DNA of 64,000 nucleotides from Bryoerythrophyllum caledonicum. Lineage: Eukaryota; Streptophyta; Bryopsida; Pottiales; Pottiaceae. Position numbers and translations under genes: made by a program. Positions 23,701 through 35,800 of this stretch are shown here, piece after piece. Numbering within the stretch: the first letter of the stretch is position 1; every line of letters starts with the position of its first letter. A model generated the notes under the pieces. That model was not told the origin of the DNA, ran no database searches, and worked only from the letters and a program-made list of their open reading frames with translations. The DNA lies in NCBI GenBank assembly GCA_963971425.1, contig OZ020517.1:26740668-26804667 (forward strand), given 5' to 3'.

Positions 23701-24871
23701 TGGAGCAAGATTCTTCTTTTTTGGTTGCTATTAAATGCCGGATGGAGGAAACTCTTCTTCTTCCCTCTCCATGATGCTTTCAAGTCCTTCCAATTGGCTT
23801 TATCCGCCAATCTCCTCCATTTGGTGAGTTGTGTGTTCTTCTCTAAATATCTTCTCTACACGTTCCTCCAAATTCTTCTTTTTGTGGGCCAATCGCCTAT
23901 TTTGGCTCCAATCCTCTACTCAATGGTGAGGATCCGCAACCTTGGACGTTGTGAAAATATTTGCAATATCCCACATGTCCAATGGATGAGGTGCTAAAGC
24001 CTTCTTGCCTCCAACCACTTTGCTTGACACCTTGGCAAAGACAAATGGTTCTTTGGCTGCGTCCAACTCATATAATCCCATGTAACCAGTCAGACTAGAA
24101 GCTAACCGCTTCTATATGGCCACTAACAACAAAACAATCCAAGTCAAGCAATTTAAATCCATTGCTTGACTAAGGAAAAAACGCCGTTGTTGCTCCAAAA
24201 TGCCAAGCGCATTGGTAGTGCATGTGGCAAAGCCCATGGCTCTCTTCCGCTCATCCGCATTAGGCTCCACCCTTTCTTGAGACAAAGAATCTCCAACAAG
24301 ACCAAAGCCACTATCCTTAAAGGCATACAACCTAGCAAAATTAACCAGCGTGGGCAATTCCCTACGTGGTTCTCTCTTATAGTTAACCACCACCAAAAGT
24401 GTTTGGTTGTCATGGTAAACGCGCCGAGGTGCCCTATGAAGATCCAAAATATCATTCACATAAACATCCAGCCGTTTGATATGACCCATGGCCGACTGTA
24501 GCAACTTTTGAGGTGCCATATTTGTCCACTACAATTACGGGCGATGTGCTCGCGATTCCACCGTAGCTACATCCAACAACGTTGGCAAACCTAGAGTCTA
24601 GTGTATGCAATGCATGCCCTCCAAGGTCCTCGACTTGGAGCTACTTACCACCGGTATATTCTCCACGATGTAATCTGGTGGTCACTTCTGAGATGTTTAA
24701 AGAAAATCCAGTATGCAAATGATACCATGAAACCACGAAGAATGAGTATCTTTTAACCTGTTCTGATGTCCAACCATGGACATACCTTGGCAAAACCAAT
24801 CCGCAATAACAAGGTCCACATAGCCAACACGGTAAATGTCCTCTGCTGAAAGTAAGATGCCACATTTAAGT

Positions 24872-24915
24872 AAATCTGGACTTTTGAAAGTCTAGATTGG
24901 TCAAAGTCCAGATTT
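24872..24915. repeat. Short perfect inverted repeat (13 bp arms)
   Basis: AAATCTGGACTTT at 24872-24884 is exactly complementary to AAAGTCCAGATTT at 24903-24915, with an 18-base loop. It lies close to the likely left end of E1 and could be part of that end or a small hairpin insertion. Confidence 0.6.
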
Positions 24916-24949
24916 ATTCAAGAAAAATCTAACAAAATATGATATAGAG

Positions 24950-27660
24950 GTGCTTCGTAAGATCCTATGATCTAACAAAGATGGTAAATAAATTTTGAAA
25001 GTTAGAAGCTTCACAAGAGAAACAATTGATAAATTGTAGGAATGTGTGATGTAGCAAGTGACCTTGCAAGGATAGGAGAATCATAGTAGAAGTGACCTTG
25101 CATCACAAGATAGGAAGATCCTACCATCACCATTTATTAGAGTAGTAGAAGTGAGAAGAATAATGTATTTATTGCATCTACAGTGAGAAACAAACATAGC
25201 ATGTAAGCGGTTCCAGTAGAAACAAAAGTATTTTAGGAGGGGTAATACATTATAATGAAATTATGACATCGCCTAGGTTTATGTATAAAAGTTGTCAAAC
25301 ATGTGAGCATCTTACATAGGCAACTAGAAGAAGCAGGACCATAGGATTCTGCTATCTTGCTAGAAGAGTTTTAAGAAAATTACCAGATAATAGTATTGTA
25401 CAAATTGCATCAAATGGCAGGAAAGTAACGTAGCATACTAGCAGTTAACGGTAGGATCAAAAGTATTTGAAGAGAGCTCATACATTATCGACAATTAATG
25501 ACAATGCCAAATTGAATGCATTATAATTAAAATAGATGTAAACATTTATCATAGACACCAAGGAGCAGCAGGATCGTAGGATCCTACTATCTCGCTGGAA
25601 GAGTTCAAGAAAAAGACGAGCGATGAGGAAACTGTGCTATCTCGCTGAAAAACTTCTACGACATCATAAGTCGTGTTGTGGAAAGTCATAGCTGGATTTC
25701 GAGGAGGTCAAGGTCGCAAGATCCTACGATATTGCTGGAGAACCCTAATACCATCAAGGGTCCGCCACGTTTGCAGCTTCAAGGTTAGCCAATGCTGTAA
25801 TTCGGTCCTTCTTTGGAATCGTCCGAGTCTTAGAGTTCGTTCTACCTGACGCGGAGGCAAATACAACGGCATTAACATGAACTTGAAGTGGACGTCGTTT
25901 TTCTGGAACCCACGTTGCTGCCCAACAATCCTCATACTTCTTCTTGTGGTTTTGGAATTGATTTCTTGGCTTCCAGAATTGGATAATGAACTTCCCATAT
26001 TCCGCATGTCCTCTTTCACAATTGATTGTTGAACATGCTCTTTCTAACCAGACGCGATATATTTCGGGGTGTGAAGGACGGAGTAGGATCCATGATCCCG
26101 CTCCGACATCTCGCCATGGATTCAAGGTGTCTTTCGGTCTCTCTTTCCTTGGGCCACAATAATGTTCAGGTTCGTCATCTTTAGGTGTGACATCTCCACT
26201 GGTAATGAGGCACAATGGAGCTGGATGTGTGGCTCTCCAATCATGAATTGGCCAGAAGCCTTCTACCAAGGTCGCAAGAGTGGGAGGAAGAGTTTTCTCT
26301 AGTTCTACAAGTATTCCATTCCAGTATTCGATATAAGGTGGAAAATCCTTTCGAAAGCCCATACTTCCCACACTTTCAAGCATCCCGCGTTCCTAGAATT
26401 CTATATAACCTCGAATTCCACACTTGATGAACGACCTCTTATCAAGAACTTTGGAAACCTTCTCTCTTGCCTTGTCTGAATTGTCTGTGGAAGAATGAAC
26501 TTCATTGCCCCACAACCGCCTGAAAGATACAGGATTTGGGAGCCCGGAAGGTAGCATCGGTTTTCCATCAACATCTTCCTTCGAAAAACAGATAGCAGGC
26601 TTGTCTCTGGGTAGCCAGTGCGCATGAACTTCAAGTTCCTTAAATCGCATGACGGGCCACACTTCTTCATCTATGTAGAATTTAAAGAGGTGCATCTCTC
26701 CTAAGCCAACAAGTTTGTCAGCACCATCACGAATATAACCATGGACAAAAGATTTGAAATCAACAACCTCTTGAACAAACTCGGGCATAAAATCCAAGTC
26801 CTGCGATTGCATGAAGGACATCATCAAACCCGCGACAATATAAGTATTTTGGCTCTTCAAGATCTTGGATAAGTGGCTAAAGTAAGCATCAATATCCTCA
26901 TGCGTGTGCCCAACTAATAAGAAACCAACTTGGATTTCTTTGAACACCCTTCGATAAGTCAACATCGATAAGAACGCCATGAGAAACTGGTTCTTATTGT
27001 CCTTTGCAGAGTTGTCAAGCTGCAAATATAATTTTTTTGGAAGAGCGACGGGTACAGTCAAGTTATTTGTTACCGGAGGTAAGAGGTGAATACATCTAAA
27101 CTTCCCTCTGAGCATAGCTTCAAAGAAAGAATTGGCCGGCTCACGGGGAAAAATTCTACCTGATTCATGAATGGGTGGTTCCTCGAGACGCCGAAGCAAT
27201 CTCACAAGGAAGGAGATAGTGTAATTAGAGTCTCCTGGCCACAAGTCAGTGGAGTAGTGAGCATAGGCACGATCTCCATGACCGTGCGTGACCATACCGG
27301 TGACGTTCATTGAGAACTAACCCAAGGGTGATGTGAGTTTGGTAGAAACTTGCATACTAGGAATAGCGGTCTTGGTTGTATCCATTTTATTGTGGATAAT
27401 ATAAAGAATATTGCCCTTCTACCGCTTAGACTCCTCTCTCCAGGTATGGTACAGACGCCTACACAAAGCTTTGAGGTTGCATTGGGTTTATTGTTACTTC
27501 ACGAACAAAGTATATTCGGCGGAACCCTTAACTAATCTGCGGATGTACTGCAATAGAGTGTCACAGAGGGTGCACTTTGCAAATGAGCTCCCAACAACAC
27601 CATATTCATTAAAATGAGACAAATCGTGAGATTTGAGACTAAAAGCCTATTACTTCGGAC
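24950..27660 (-). mobile_element. E1, left part: C-terminal half of a split DUF7869-type element
   Basis: This block holds the 3' exons of a transposase-like gene whose 5' exons lie at 50.4-51.6 kb on the same strand. Its 3' flank (24955-25730) carries the E1 motif several times: TCGTAAGATCCTATGA at 24955, a variant at 25111, CGTAGGATCCTACTAT at 25574 and TCGCAAGATCCTACGAT at 25714. Some copies are followed by ATCTCGCTGGAAGAG-like words. The same motif recurs only at 50255 and 51.8-52.2 kb, which ties the two halves together. Confidence 0.72.
25754..27652 (-). pseudogene. E1 DUF7869-like protein, C-terminal exons
   Basis: The exons align collinearly with the E2 protein. First comes the zinc-ribbon-like segment FAKCTLCDTLLQY (about 27.58 kb), then an intron of about 90 bases. 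IIHNKMDTTKTA and VTGMVTHGHGD follow, and the core with LDNSAKDNKNQFLMAFLS and GHTHEDIDAYF at 27310-26393. The C-terminal region with EGFWPIHDW is at 26383-25754. In-frame TAG codons lie at 27419-27421, 27317-27319 and 26393-26395; no frameshift is needed. The acidic and His residues of LDN and GHTHEDID are kept, and the fold looks like a DDE/RNase H type enzyme (inference). The 3' acceptor of the intron that contains E2 is near 27652. Confidence 0.75.
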
Positions 27661-27995
27661 TCAAATATCGTGAAAAGTTGTTGCAAACGAAGGCATACAT
27701 CATGCAGCATACAAGAAACATCCCATATCCAACAGTAAACAACATGATCATTGCGACCCTTCAAAATTGCATTACACAGAAATTCTATTAATAGATCGGC
27801 ATAGAGAATATAATTCCATCCATAGTCGAAAACAAGTGAGCATAATGCAAATAATCATACTAAAACTTCATTTTCATGACATTGTTTACCAACATAGGTA
27901 ATCACAATTTAATTTCTATTTATAGTAGTCTAGGATCTAAACTACCGTGTCTACAACAAAACAAGAAAGGACTCCTAAAGCATATAAAACTGTTC

Positions 27996-30030
27996 CTACT
28001 TAGGAGTTCCCCCCTCACTAGAAGGAATGGTTGAACCACCTCCTCGTGTCTGCAGAAGTAAGGCCTCTTGCGCTTTCACTTTCGCATACCCAATCATAAT
28101 TTCCTTCCTCCGAGAATACGGTTTATAGTAATCATCTACTTCCGAATAATTCACGGATTTTCGCATAAGTGAATGACGTGATTGATGGCACTGACCACTA
28201 CCAGCCCCAGAACCACCACCTCCACTCAAGCATAGTGACTTCCGACGAATCTGTGAAGATGCGGATCCCAAAGATCTAGGCTTAACATCGAGAGATTCGG
28301 TATGCAAACCTGTTGAACGGGATGGAGGATTACTAACTCCAACAATACCTTCAGAACTAGGAAGCCGCCTCCTCGTAGCAAGGGTAGGAAGGGAAGGTTG
28401 GACACGAATAAACGAAGGCGGAATAATCAAGTTGGAAGAGATAGGCTCAGACTCCTTCACCTCGTTTACATCAATTGCACCATTAAGATAGAGCTGCCGT
28501 TTAGGAGTGCAATCGCCAATAGGCTCTATAGATGCACACATTCGCTTGAGTGGCAAAGGAGATGCCACACAAGGAATTCCAGCCCTCCGCTCAGGAGGGC
28601 TATCAACAACACCATCATCGACCTTCTGTGTAGAAAAGTCCATGATAGCAGAGGCAACATCGGTTGCAGTGCACATAAGAAATGGCTTTGAATAGTGGGA
28701 TTGGGAAAAACCTCCAGGAAGCGACCCAGAGTACTCAGAAAACGAGCCACAATTGGAGGGCGGTTTACTACGATCACTCCTACATGAAGGGATAATGGTA
28801 GCCTCCACAACCTGCAAAAGACACACGAGACAAAAGAAGCGATGAGTCAACATAACAATAGTCACAGCAATCCAACGCATGCTCGACCCGAAGATAAATA
28901 TGAAAGCCCAAAGGAATACAATATACCTAGGATCCATAGTAAACACAACACGCTCGACCAGAGGATAAACAATAATATTGAAAACAAAGATGAATCCTAA
29001 AACCAACCGACAGATGAATAACAACACATAGATAACAAAAAAAACACCAGACAAAGTAAATAAACTTGTTGAAGTTGTAAAATATTGATATATTCAAAAT
29101 GAAACAGAGTATTTACAATATCGATACTAAATTCCTACTATATTACAAAAAAGGAGCCGATGGAACTATGAAGCCGACGAAGAAGAACCATGTGGAATTT
29201 CATAGACATAGCCAACGTTCTTGTTTGAGAGCTCCATCCCATCTACAATGTATTTCATGAAAGGACTATTAGGCGCCAACGGCTCAACCCCTATACGATT
29301 GATATTAACATAATCATGTAACTGCCCAAGAAGGCATTCAGAAACCAGACGTCGCAGCCAAGGTACAAGTTCCTGAGTAAGGAACTGGTCGTCACAGGCC
29401 GCATGTCTCCACGGACGAAGAAATATGGCATTTCCCATATGATTACAAACGCTCTTCTCCGGGCTGTCGTCGATCAGAAGGGTGTTGTCCGAATCTAGGA
29501 CCATCGACTAAAGTCGTTGCCTAAATAAAGTTGATGACAGAGTTTTCAAAAAGATCATCTTGTTCGAATTATTCGGATCCATCAAGAACTTATTGGGCGA
29601 GGTTTCGATTCTATCACAGCTCTCCTGACCAAGAACCAGAGCTGGAGAAGGCATGTCCGAAAAAAGATACTTCGCAATTTCAACAACAGTAGACTTCTTC
29701 ATGGAGCTCCAGACGACAATAGAGTTCGTTATGTTTCGGATGTCCGCCAGAAATGCACGAACTCCAGGGCAAGTATATACAGCTTTTGGACCTATGTACG
29801 CAGGAGCGGTGCAAAAATACGCGGCCCGACTCACTGAGTCTATAGACAACCCAGGGGCATGCTCTGTCTCGCAAAGGATGCCATTAATATCCAGAACAAT
29901 ATTAAGCCATTTTTCTGGCCGCCGGTTGGGGACAACGGACAAACTCCTCCGCAAACAGTCCTGGTGTGAGCCGCCAAAACGGCTCCCGACGATGAATGGA
30001 CCGCACTTCAATTGTGTTAGGTTCAACTAG
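27996..30030 (-). CDS. FCP1-like (HAD superfamily) phosphatase homologue carried by E2
   Basis: Exon e (about 30030-29180) encodes an FCP1/SCP homology domain. IVLDINGILCETE holds the nucleophile Asp, but the second Asp of the DxDxT motif is Asn, as in the plant LDLNG subgroup. SIVVWSSMKKSTV is the second motif, and LLIDDSPEKSV is the C-terminal Asp-Asp motif. An in-frame TAG (29508-29510) interrupts the domain just before MVLDSDN. Exon f (28811-27996) encodes a Ser/Pro-rich tail ending GGTPK. The intron between them contains two E2 palindrome variants (28881, 28951). FCP1 enzymes dephosphorylate the RNA polymerase II tail. With Asn in the active site, catalysis is doubtful. It may be the 3' part of the gene ending at 32851 or a separate gene. 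Confidence 0.65.
29508..29510 (-). other. In-frame TAG in the FCP1-like domain
   Basis: The frame is open and FCP1-like on both sides of this codon (LFRQRL before, SMVLDSDN after). It is a single nonsense change and not a frameshift. Confidence 0.85.
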
Positions 30031-30039
30031 TAGTTGAAG

Positions 30040-30800
30040 TGGGTAATCCAATAAGATTAACCCATGATTTTTGATCAATATGGCTAAAGGGCCTTTCCAT
30101 TCACTAATTCCTTAAATAGGAGCCACTGTATGGCGACCACGGATTTTATTAAGTTAACCAAAAAAAAGAATTAGGGAAGGAAAAAAATGAAGAGAAGACT
30201 AGAGATGGAAAAAAGAAAACAAAAACAAAAACAAATAGAAAAGGAAGAAAGTAAAGTGGTGGGGAAAACCACGGGGGAAAAATTAGGAGAAGTAGAAAAA
30301 AAGAAGAAAGGGGTCCAAAAGAAGTGGGAACCGCCCTCACAATCACTTGGTAACTTAATCCTAACCCCAAGCAAGGGGATTTCAATTTAGGTAGATTAAA
30401 TTAGATCTAGCACCTTTGGAAATTAGCTAATAGCTCACTTATTGAGATCATGCACACCCATGTGGCATGGAGCCAATGTTTAGATTTAGATATTCCTTGG
30501 TTAGTGGGACACCCACTCTTGTTAAATGCAAGGGTGGCACGGAATTAGTAGATATAGGTTTAATAGGTTTTGTAAGGAGTAAGCCATTAATGAAAGAAGG
30601 CAAAAGGCGGCGGGGAACTTTTTTTGGGAACTCAAGGAGAACGAAGGATGGGGGGTTACTCCCTGGAGCGATGGCATTCGGTTAGAGGGGGCGTAGGAAA
30701 AGAGAGAAACAGGGGGTGTGGAGAGAATGTGCGAGGAGAGAAACTGAGGAATGAGAGCCGGAAGCCCCGGCCACTAGAAGTGCGAATTAGGTGAAGACAG
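30040..30800. other. Intron or intergenic stretch of E2, no gene seen
   Basis: A purine-rich run (30170-30310) and mixed sequence lie between the FCP1-like exon and the minisatellite. The open frames here are low complexity (Lys-rich on one strand, Phe/Ser-rich on the other) and are not credible genes. Confidence 0.4.
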
Positions 30801-30817
30801 GAGCTGAACCATCACAC

Positions 30818-31985
30818 GAAGAAGAGGACCAGCGAAGGAGAGGACCAACACACGAAGAAGAGGACCAGCGAAGAAGAGGACCAGCACACGAAGAGAAGGC
30901 TATCGCGAAGAAGAGGACCAACACACGAAGAAGAGGACCAACACACGAAGAAGAGGACGAGATTACAAAGAAGAGGATCAGCACACGAAGAAGAGGACCA
31001 GCGAAGAAAAGGACGAGATCACGAAGAAGAGGACCAGCGAAGAAGAGGACCAGCACACGAAAAGAAGGCTATCGCGAAGAAGAGGACCAACACACGAAGA
31101 AGAGGACGAGATTACAAAGAAGAGGATCAGCACACGAAGAAGAGGACCAGCGAAGAAGAGGACGAGATCACGAAGAAGAGGACCAGCGAAGAAGAGGACG
31201 AGATCACGAAGAAGAGGACCAGCGAAGAAGAGGACCAGCACACGAAGAAGAGGACCAGCGAAGAAGAGGACCAGCACACGAAGAAGAGGACCAGCGAAGA
31301 AGAGGACCAACACACGAAGAAGAGGACCAGCACACGAAGAGAAGGCTATTACGAAGAAGAGGACCAACACACGAAGAAGAGGACCAACACACGAAGAGAA
31401 GGCTATCGCGAAGAAGAGGATCAGCACACGAAGAAGAGGACCAGCGAAGAAGAGGACGAGATCACGAAGAAGAGGACCAACACACGAAGAAGAGGACCAA
31501 CACACGAAGAAGAGGACCAGTACACGAAGAAGAGGACGAGATCACGAAGAAGAGGATCAGCACATGAAGAAGAGGACCAACACACGAAGAGAAGGTTATT
31601 GCGAAGAAGAGGACTAGCACACGAAGAAGAGGACGAGATCACGAAGAAGAGGATCAATACACGAAGAAGAGGACCAGCGAAGAAGAGGACGAGATCACGA
31701 AGAAGAGGATCAGCACACGAAGAAGAGGACCAGCACACGAAGAAGAGGACAAGATCACAAAGAAGAGGATCAGCACACGAAGAAGAGGACCAGCGAAGAA
31801 GAGGACGAGATCACGAAGAAGAGGACCATCACACGAAGAAGAGGACCAGCACACGAAGAGAAGGCTATCACGAAGAAGAGGACCAGCACACGAAGAAGAG
31901 GACCAGCGAAGAAGAGGACCAGCACACGAAGAAGAGGATCAGCGAAGAAGAGGACGAGATCACGAAGAAGAGGACCAGCGAAGCT
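30818..31985. repeat. ~1.17-kb GAAGAAGAGGAC minisatellite
   Basis: The array is built from the core CGAAGAAGAGGACCA combined in higher-order fashion as a 16-base form (CGAAGAAGAGGACCAG), a 20-base form (CACACGAAGAAGAGGACCAG), a GAGATCACGAAGAAGAGGAC form, and an ACACGAAGAGAAGGCTATCG form that recurs at intervals. It is open in several frames on both strands only because the unit lacks stop codons. The plus-strand products would be Glu/Asp/Arg/Lys repeats. It lies between the ParB/methyltransferase-like and FCP1-like exons, so it is probably intronic or intergenic in E2. Confidence 0.9.
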
Positions 31986-31989
31986 GAAG

Positions 31990-32850
31990 GAAGGAGGGTG
32001 AATTGAATCGAATCAGGGAGCCCCTCCCTTCCCCCGGCTAATAGTCAATTCCTTGTGCTTAAAGAAACCCTAATTTTTCTATTCACACACGTCACGCGGA
32101 AGCGCTGTCAAAATTTCACTAGAATTAGGGTTACAGTCAACTCCACTTAACTAGGTGATTGCTCTATAAGGATAAGGGAACGCAGCTGGATGCTCATGAG
32201 TAGCTTAGTGTTAAGGTGAGGTTAATCATGTGAAGTATATGGGCGTGCATGTGAATGTTTGGCTACAACTTTTGAGTAAACATGTATGTTGAAGGTGCAC
32301 TGCTGGTCGCTGGCTGCGAGGTCCAGGGTCGAGTCAAATGAGTAATTGAAGGCTGCCATCATGTTAAGCATAAAAAACTAATAAGAATACAAAAAACAAA
32401 CGTAAAAAACGGAGTCATAATCACGAAGAAAATGAAAAATTAAACTTTTAACATAAAAAGAGGAGCCTGTCTGCTGGTTGCTGCTGTCAGGGTCGCACTT
32501 GGGCCTAAAATTGGTGGTTAAGGTGCTAATCAAGTTCACAAGGCGAAATTGAACCTAATGGAGCTTTAAAACATTGGAAACGGAGCTTTGAGGCGGAACT
32601 TACGCTTGTCTAAAGGTTTGACTAAACCTAAGGCTGAATTCAGCCACCACATCACTAATTATCAACGAACCCTCTTAAGTGACCACGCCTTGGGTCATCA
32701 TGCTTGTATGAATGGTTAAAGTATGTTTGCACAAGGGGCTGCATCCCATATGTAGGGTCTTGTGTTCAAGATAAGCCACCCATTAGGGGGCGGTTTATTT
32801 GGCTCACACCTGGGACAAGACGAACACACAATAAAGTCAATGGAAATTAC
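31990..32850. other. E2 intron or spacer, no gene seen
   Basis: This stretch follows the minisatellite and leads to the exon ending at 32851. I see no coding frame of note. A segment at about 32700-32830 has weak tRNA-like box spacing but is not convincing. Confidence 0.35.
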
Positions 32851-35800
32851 CTGATGAAATGCACATTGAGCAATATGCAAAGGAAGCGTCACAAATTGCA
32901 TCAATTCTCCCCCACATAGCGACTTCTGTAAATCATTCCCAATCCGAGGCTTCAATGCAAGAGGTCGATGAACAATATCATCCATTCTCATCTGAGAAAA
33001 CAATTGAAGAAAACTGAATTGTTAAACAATTCCATAAATTTATATACAAATGCTTTTACAAGTATGTACACTCCGCCTAAAGTACATCAAAACTCATATG
33101 GATCCGATGCCTGCAGTCCAACAAACCCATATGAGACCTACTGGAGACAATGAGTAGTCATTCAAAAAATACAGGGCTGCAGCTCATAGAGTAGCCTAAA
33201 AAATGAAAAAAAAAGCTAGCCAACCTGGTCAGAATCAGATGCTCCGTTTCGAGGTCCGTCAGGTGACGGCTCGTAATCCACTCGATCCTCCCCCACCGGA
33301 CTGACATCCATGGCCACCACAGGAACGTTGATTACGCGGGCCTCTGCGCCGCACTCCCCAGACTGTTGAATCGGAGCGGGGAGAGGAAGCGGGTTCTGGT
33401 GAAGGCAGACACCCGGCGTATCCTCGGGTCGAGGATACTCAAAAGGAGGGCTTCTTCTTGTAGAGTGCTCCTTAGAGGGAGCGAACGCAGGTGCTTCTTG
33501 AGGAAGAGAGTGTTGCTGATCAGGAGAGGAAGCTTCACGAACAGGAAAATTTGGGTCCCTCTAAGATAGTCCAGCCGAAGGATGCTGGGGAGTAGAGAGC
33601 CCTGAACCTAAGTTATCTTCGACACGAGGATAACTCGTGCTCACAAGCACCTCAGAGGGAGGAGGACCAGATGATGTTGCCGCCGAATTCACAGGGCTCC
33701 TCACGTACATCTGGGCAAGGTCTGACTTCATTTGAAGTTGAAGCTCAGCCCTAATAGTTGCCTCAATCCGTGCCTTCTCCAAGGCAAACTCCAACCTCTG
33801 CATCTCAAGAGCTGCCTCCATCTCTGCGTGCCTACGCTTTGACTCTTCCAAGCGGTCCACCATATCCTGCTTCTCCTTCATCTCCATGAGGCATTTGATA
33901 GCCAGATGCTGATAAAAATCACCACCAAATTCGTACTTTACAACCTTTTCAGGGGGTGGGGCTTCTCCAGCAGCGTTGACAAAGAAGTCGGAAGCCTCCT
34001 TCACAGTCGGTTTCAAAGGCCATTTACCTACAGGAGTTTGAATATTCGATGGGCCGGCCGCAGGAGGTCTTGGTCCTTCGTCGTCACTGTCCGAAAGCAG
34101 AATGATGGGAATATCCCGCATCGTGACTACTTCAGCTGGTGGCGCCTCTTCAGATGAAGGTGCTAAATCAACAGGGGCGTCTCCTTGAAGAGTGGGAATA
34201 ACAGTGGAAGGGACCTCATTGGGGAGCACCGTAATGTCGACTCTAGAGGATGATGGCACCGGTAAATCGCCTGCATCATCAACATAATGTGATGATGGCC
34301 CAACAGAGTCGGGTCCCAGGGATAAGAGATTTACACCAATGTTACTCCCATACGTATCCAATTCTGGAGTATCATTGTGGTTGGATTCCGGGGGATTCGG
34401 CGGAAGAGGAGATCTGCGCGAGAGAGGAGGGTCGGCATCCTCATCAGGTTCGTTGTCAATGCGGACTGAATCCTGACGAAAACCAGAGGATGAGGCCGTT
34501 GCAGCAGCAGTCTCCGAAGGCCTCTGTGCAGAGCTTGTGCGAGCGGTGGCGGTCCTGGAGGGCCTTCGATCATCAGTGTTTGGTGCTGGTGCGGATTCAG
34601 GATCATCGGAATCCGGCGGCAGTGGACGACTAACATACGCACAATCCTTATGGAGGAAGTTGTTTATGTCATACTTCTCCAATTTTTTCGCATTGTGCTT
34701 GTATAAATTGCAATAGTCTTTGTCCACGAGACCGTAAAATGATGTTCCAAACAACTGCAAATGACAAGAATAGTGAGTTAAACTAAATACCAACGAAATC
34801 TAGAAATGGAGATGCAAGCATACGAGTTATTCTCGACACGAGGATAAACATTTGCTAAGCATAACATGATGTGGCATAATTCAGAGAACCCGAAAACGGA
34901 ATAATGTGATTGAGTGATTTATTGGGTTTATCCTCGACCCGAGGATAAACTAAGAAATGAAGGAGATCAATTACCTTACTCGCCAGCAACAGCTTGGAGC
35001 CACAAAAGACACCGAAAACTCTGCTCCCGGGCTTGCTGAATGCGGATAGGAGCTCAAGGTAGAACTCCATCCGCAACTCGTAGCCGTGAACAGCGAAGCA
35101 TGCCTCCAAATACTTGTTTCTCTCGGTGTAGTATGGAGTATCCGCGGCAGAGTAATTCAGGTCAACCTTCTTCAGTAGCGCCAAAGAATCGGGATGGTCG
35201 TCCCGAATAAGGAACAGCAGGTACACCTCAGTACACTTCGACCTCGATGTCCCCATGTTCAGTCGCTCGAATGCGGATGGCATGTACCTCGACGGAAGGC
35301 ACACATACTTCGACATCCTCCTCTCCGCATACTTCTCAGCTTGCACCGCTCGCTGCTCAGAAGAGGTTATCCACACCCAAACAGCCGGAGAGTTCAAGGC
35401 GGGTTTGCTTCTCTGCGTCTTTAAGGTCTTCAAAAACTCCGAGAAGTATGGCTCATCTGATGAGTCCTCCTTGGAAGACCACCCAGGGACCTGTCGAAGG
35501 TCAAGGAGACCAAGCGACCACTCTCTGTCTTCTGCAGGGGGATCAAAGTATTCGCCGAACTTCATTTTCTCTCCATCAAAATCGCGGAGCTTGGCTGGTC
35601 CAACAACGGGGTCGATGTGGCTCTTGACGTACAAAAACTTCCGAAAGAAAGGAAACACGTTCGGAAACTTCTCCACCAACTGAGAAGCTCGCTTTAGCTT
35701 CTTGGCATTTGTGAGCCTCATGGAGAAGAACTCCTTGTCGGGCCAAACAAGGAGCATATTGTACGTTGCAGAAGACACGCAATGTTCTTGCTTCCACACC

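Larger units (their letters stand above)
18100..24650 (-). mobile_element. Second Ty3/gypsy element, heavily decayed and interrupted (Gypsy-2)
   Basis: On the minus strand the order is a gag/protease-side segment (about 24.5-24.1 kb), reverse transcriptase (about 23.7-23.2 kb), the first part of RNase H (about 23.1-22.65 kb), an unrelated ~3-kb insert, the end of RNase H (about 19.62 kb) and integrase (about 19.5-18.1 kb). Stops and frameshifts are frequent throughout. I could not identify its LTRs. It is clearly older or faster-decayed than Gypsy-1. Confidence 0.78.

Noticed and set aside
30791..31567. Long plus-strand open frame of Glu/Arg repeats
   Set aside because: It is the translation of the minisatellite. 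Similar stop-free frames exist on both strands, so openness is a property of the repeat unit, not evidence of a gene.
32700..32835. Possible tRNA-derived SINE
   Set aside because: A and B box resemblance is weak, and I found neither a poly-A or T-rich tail nor a target duplication. It also lies near an exon end of the E2 minus gene.
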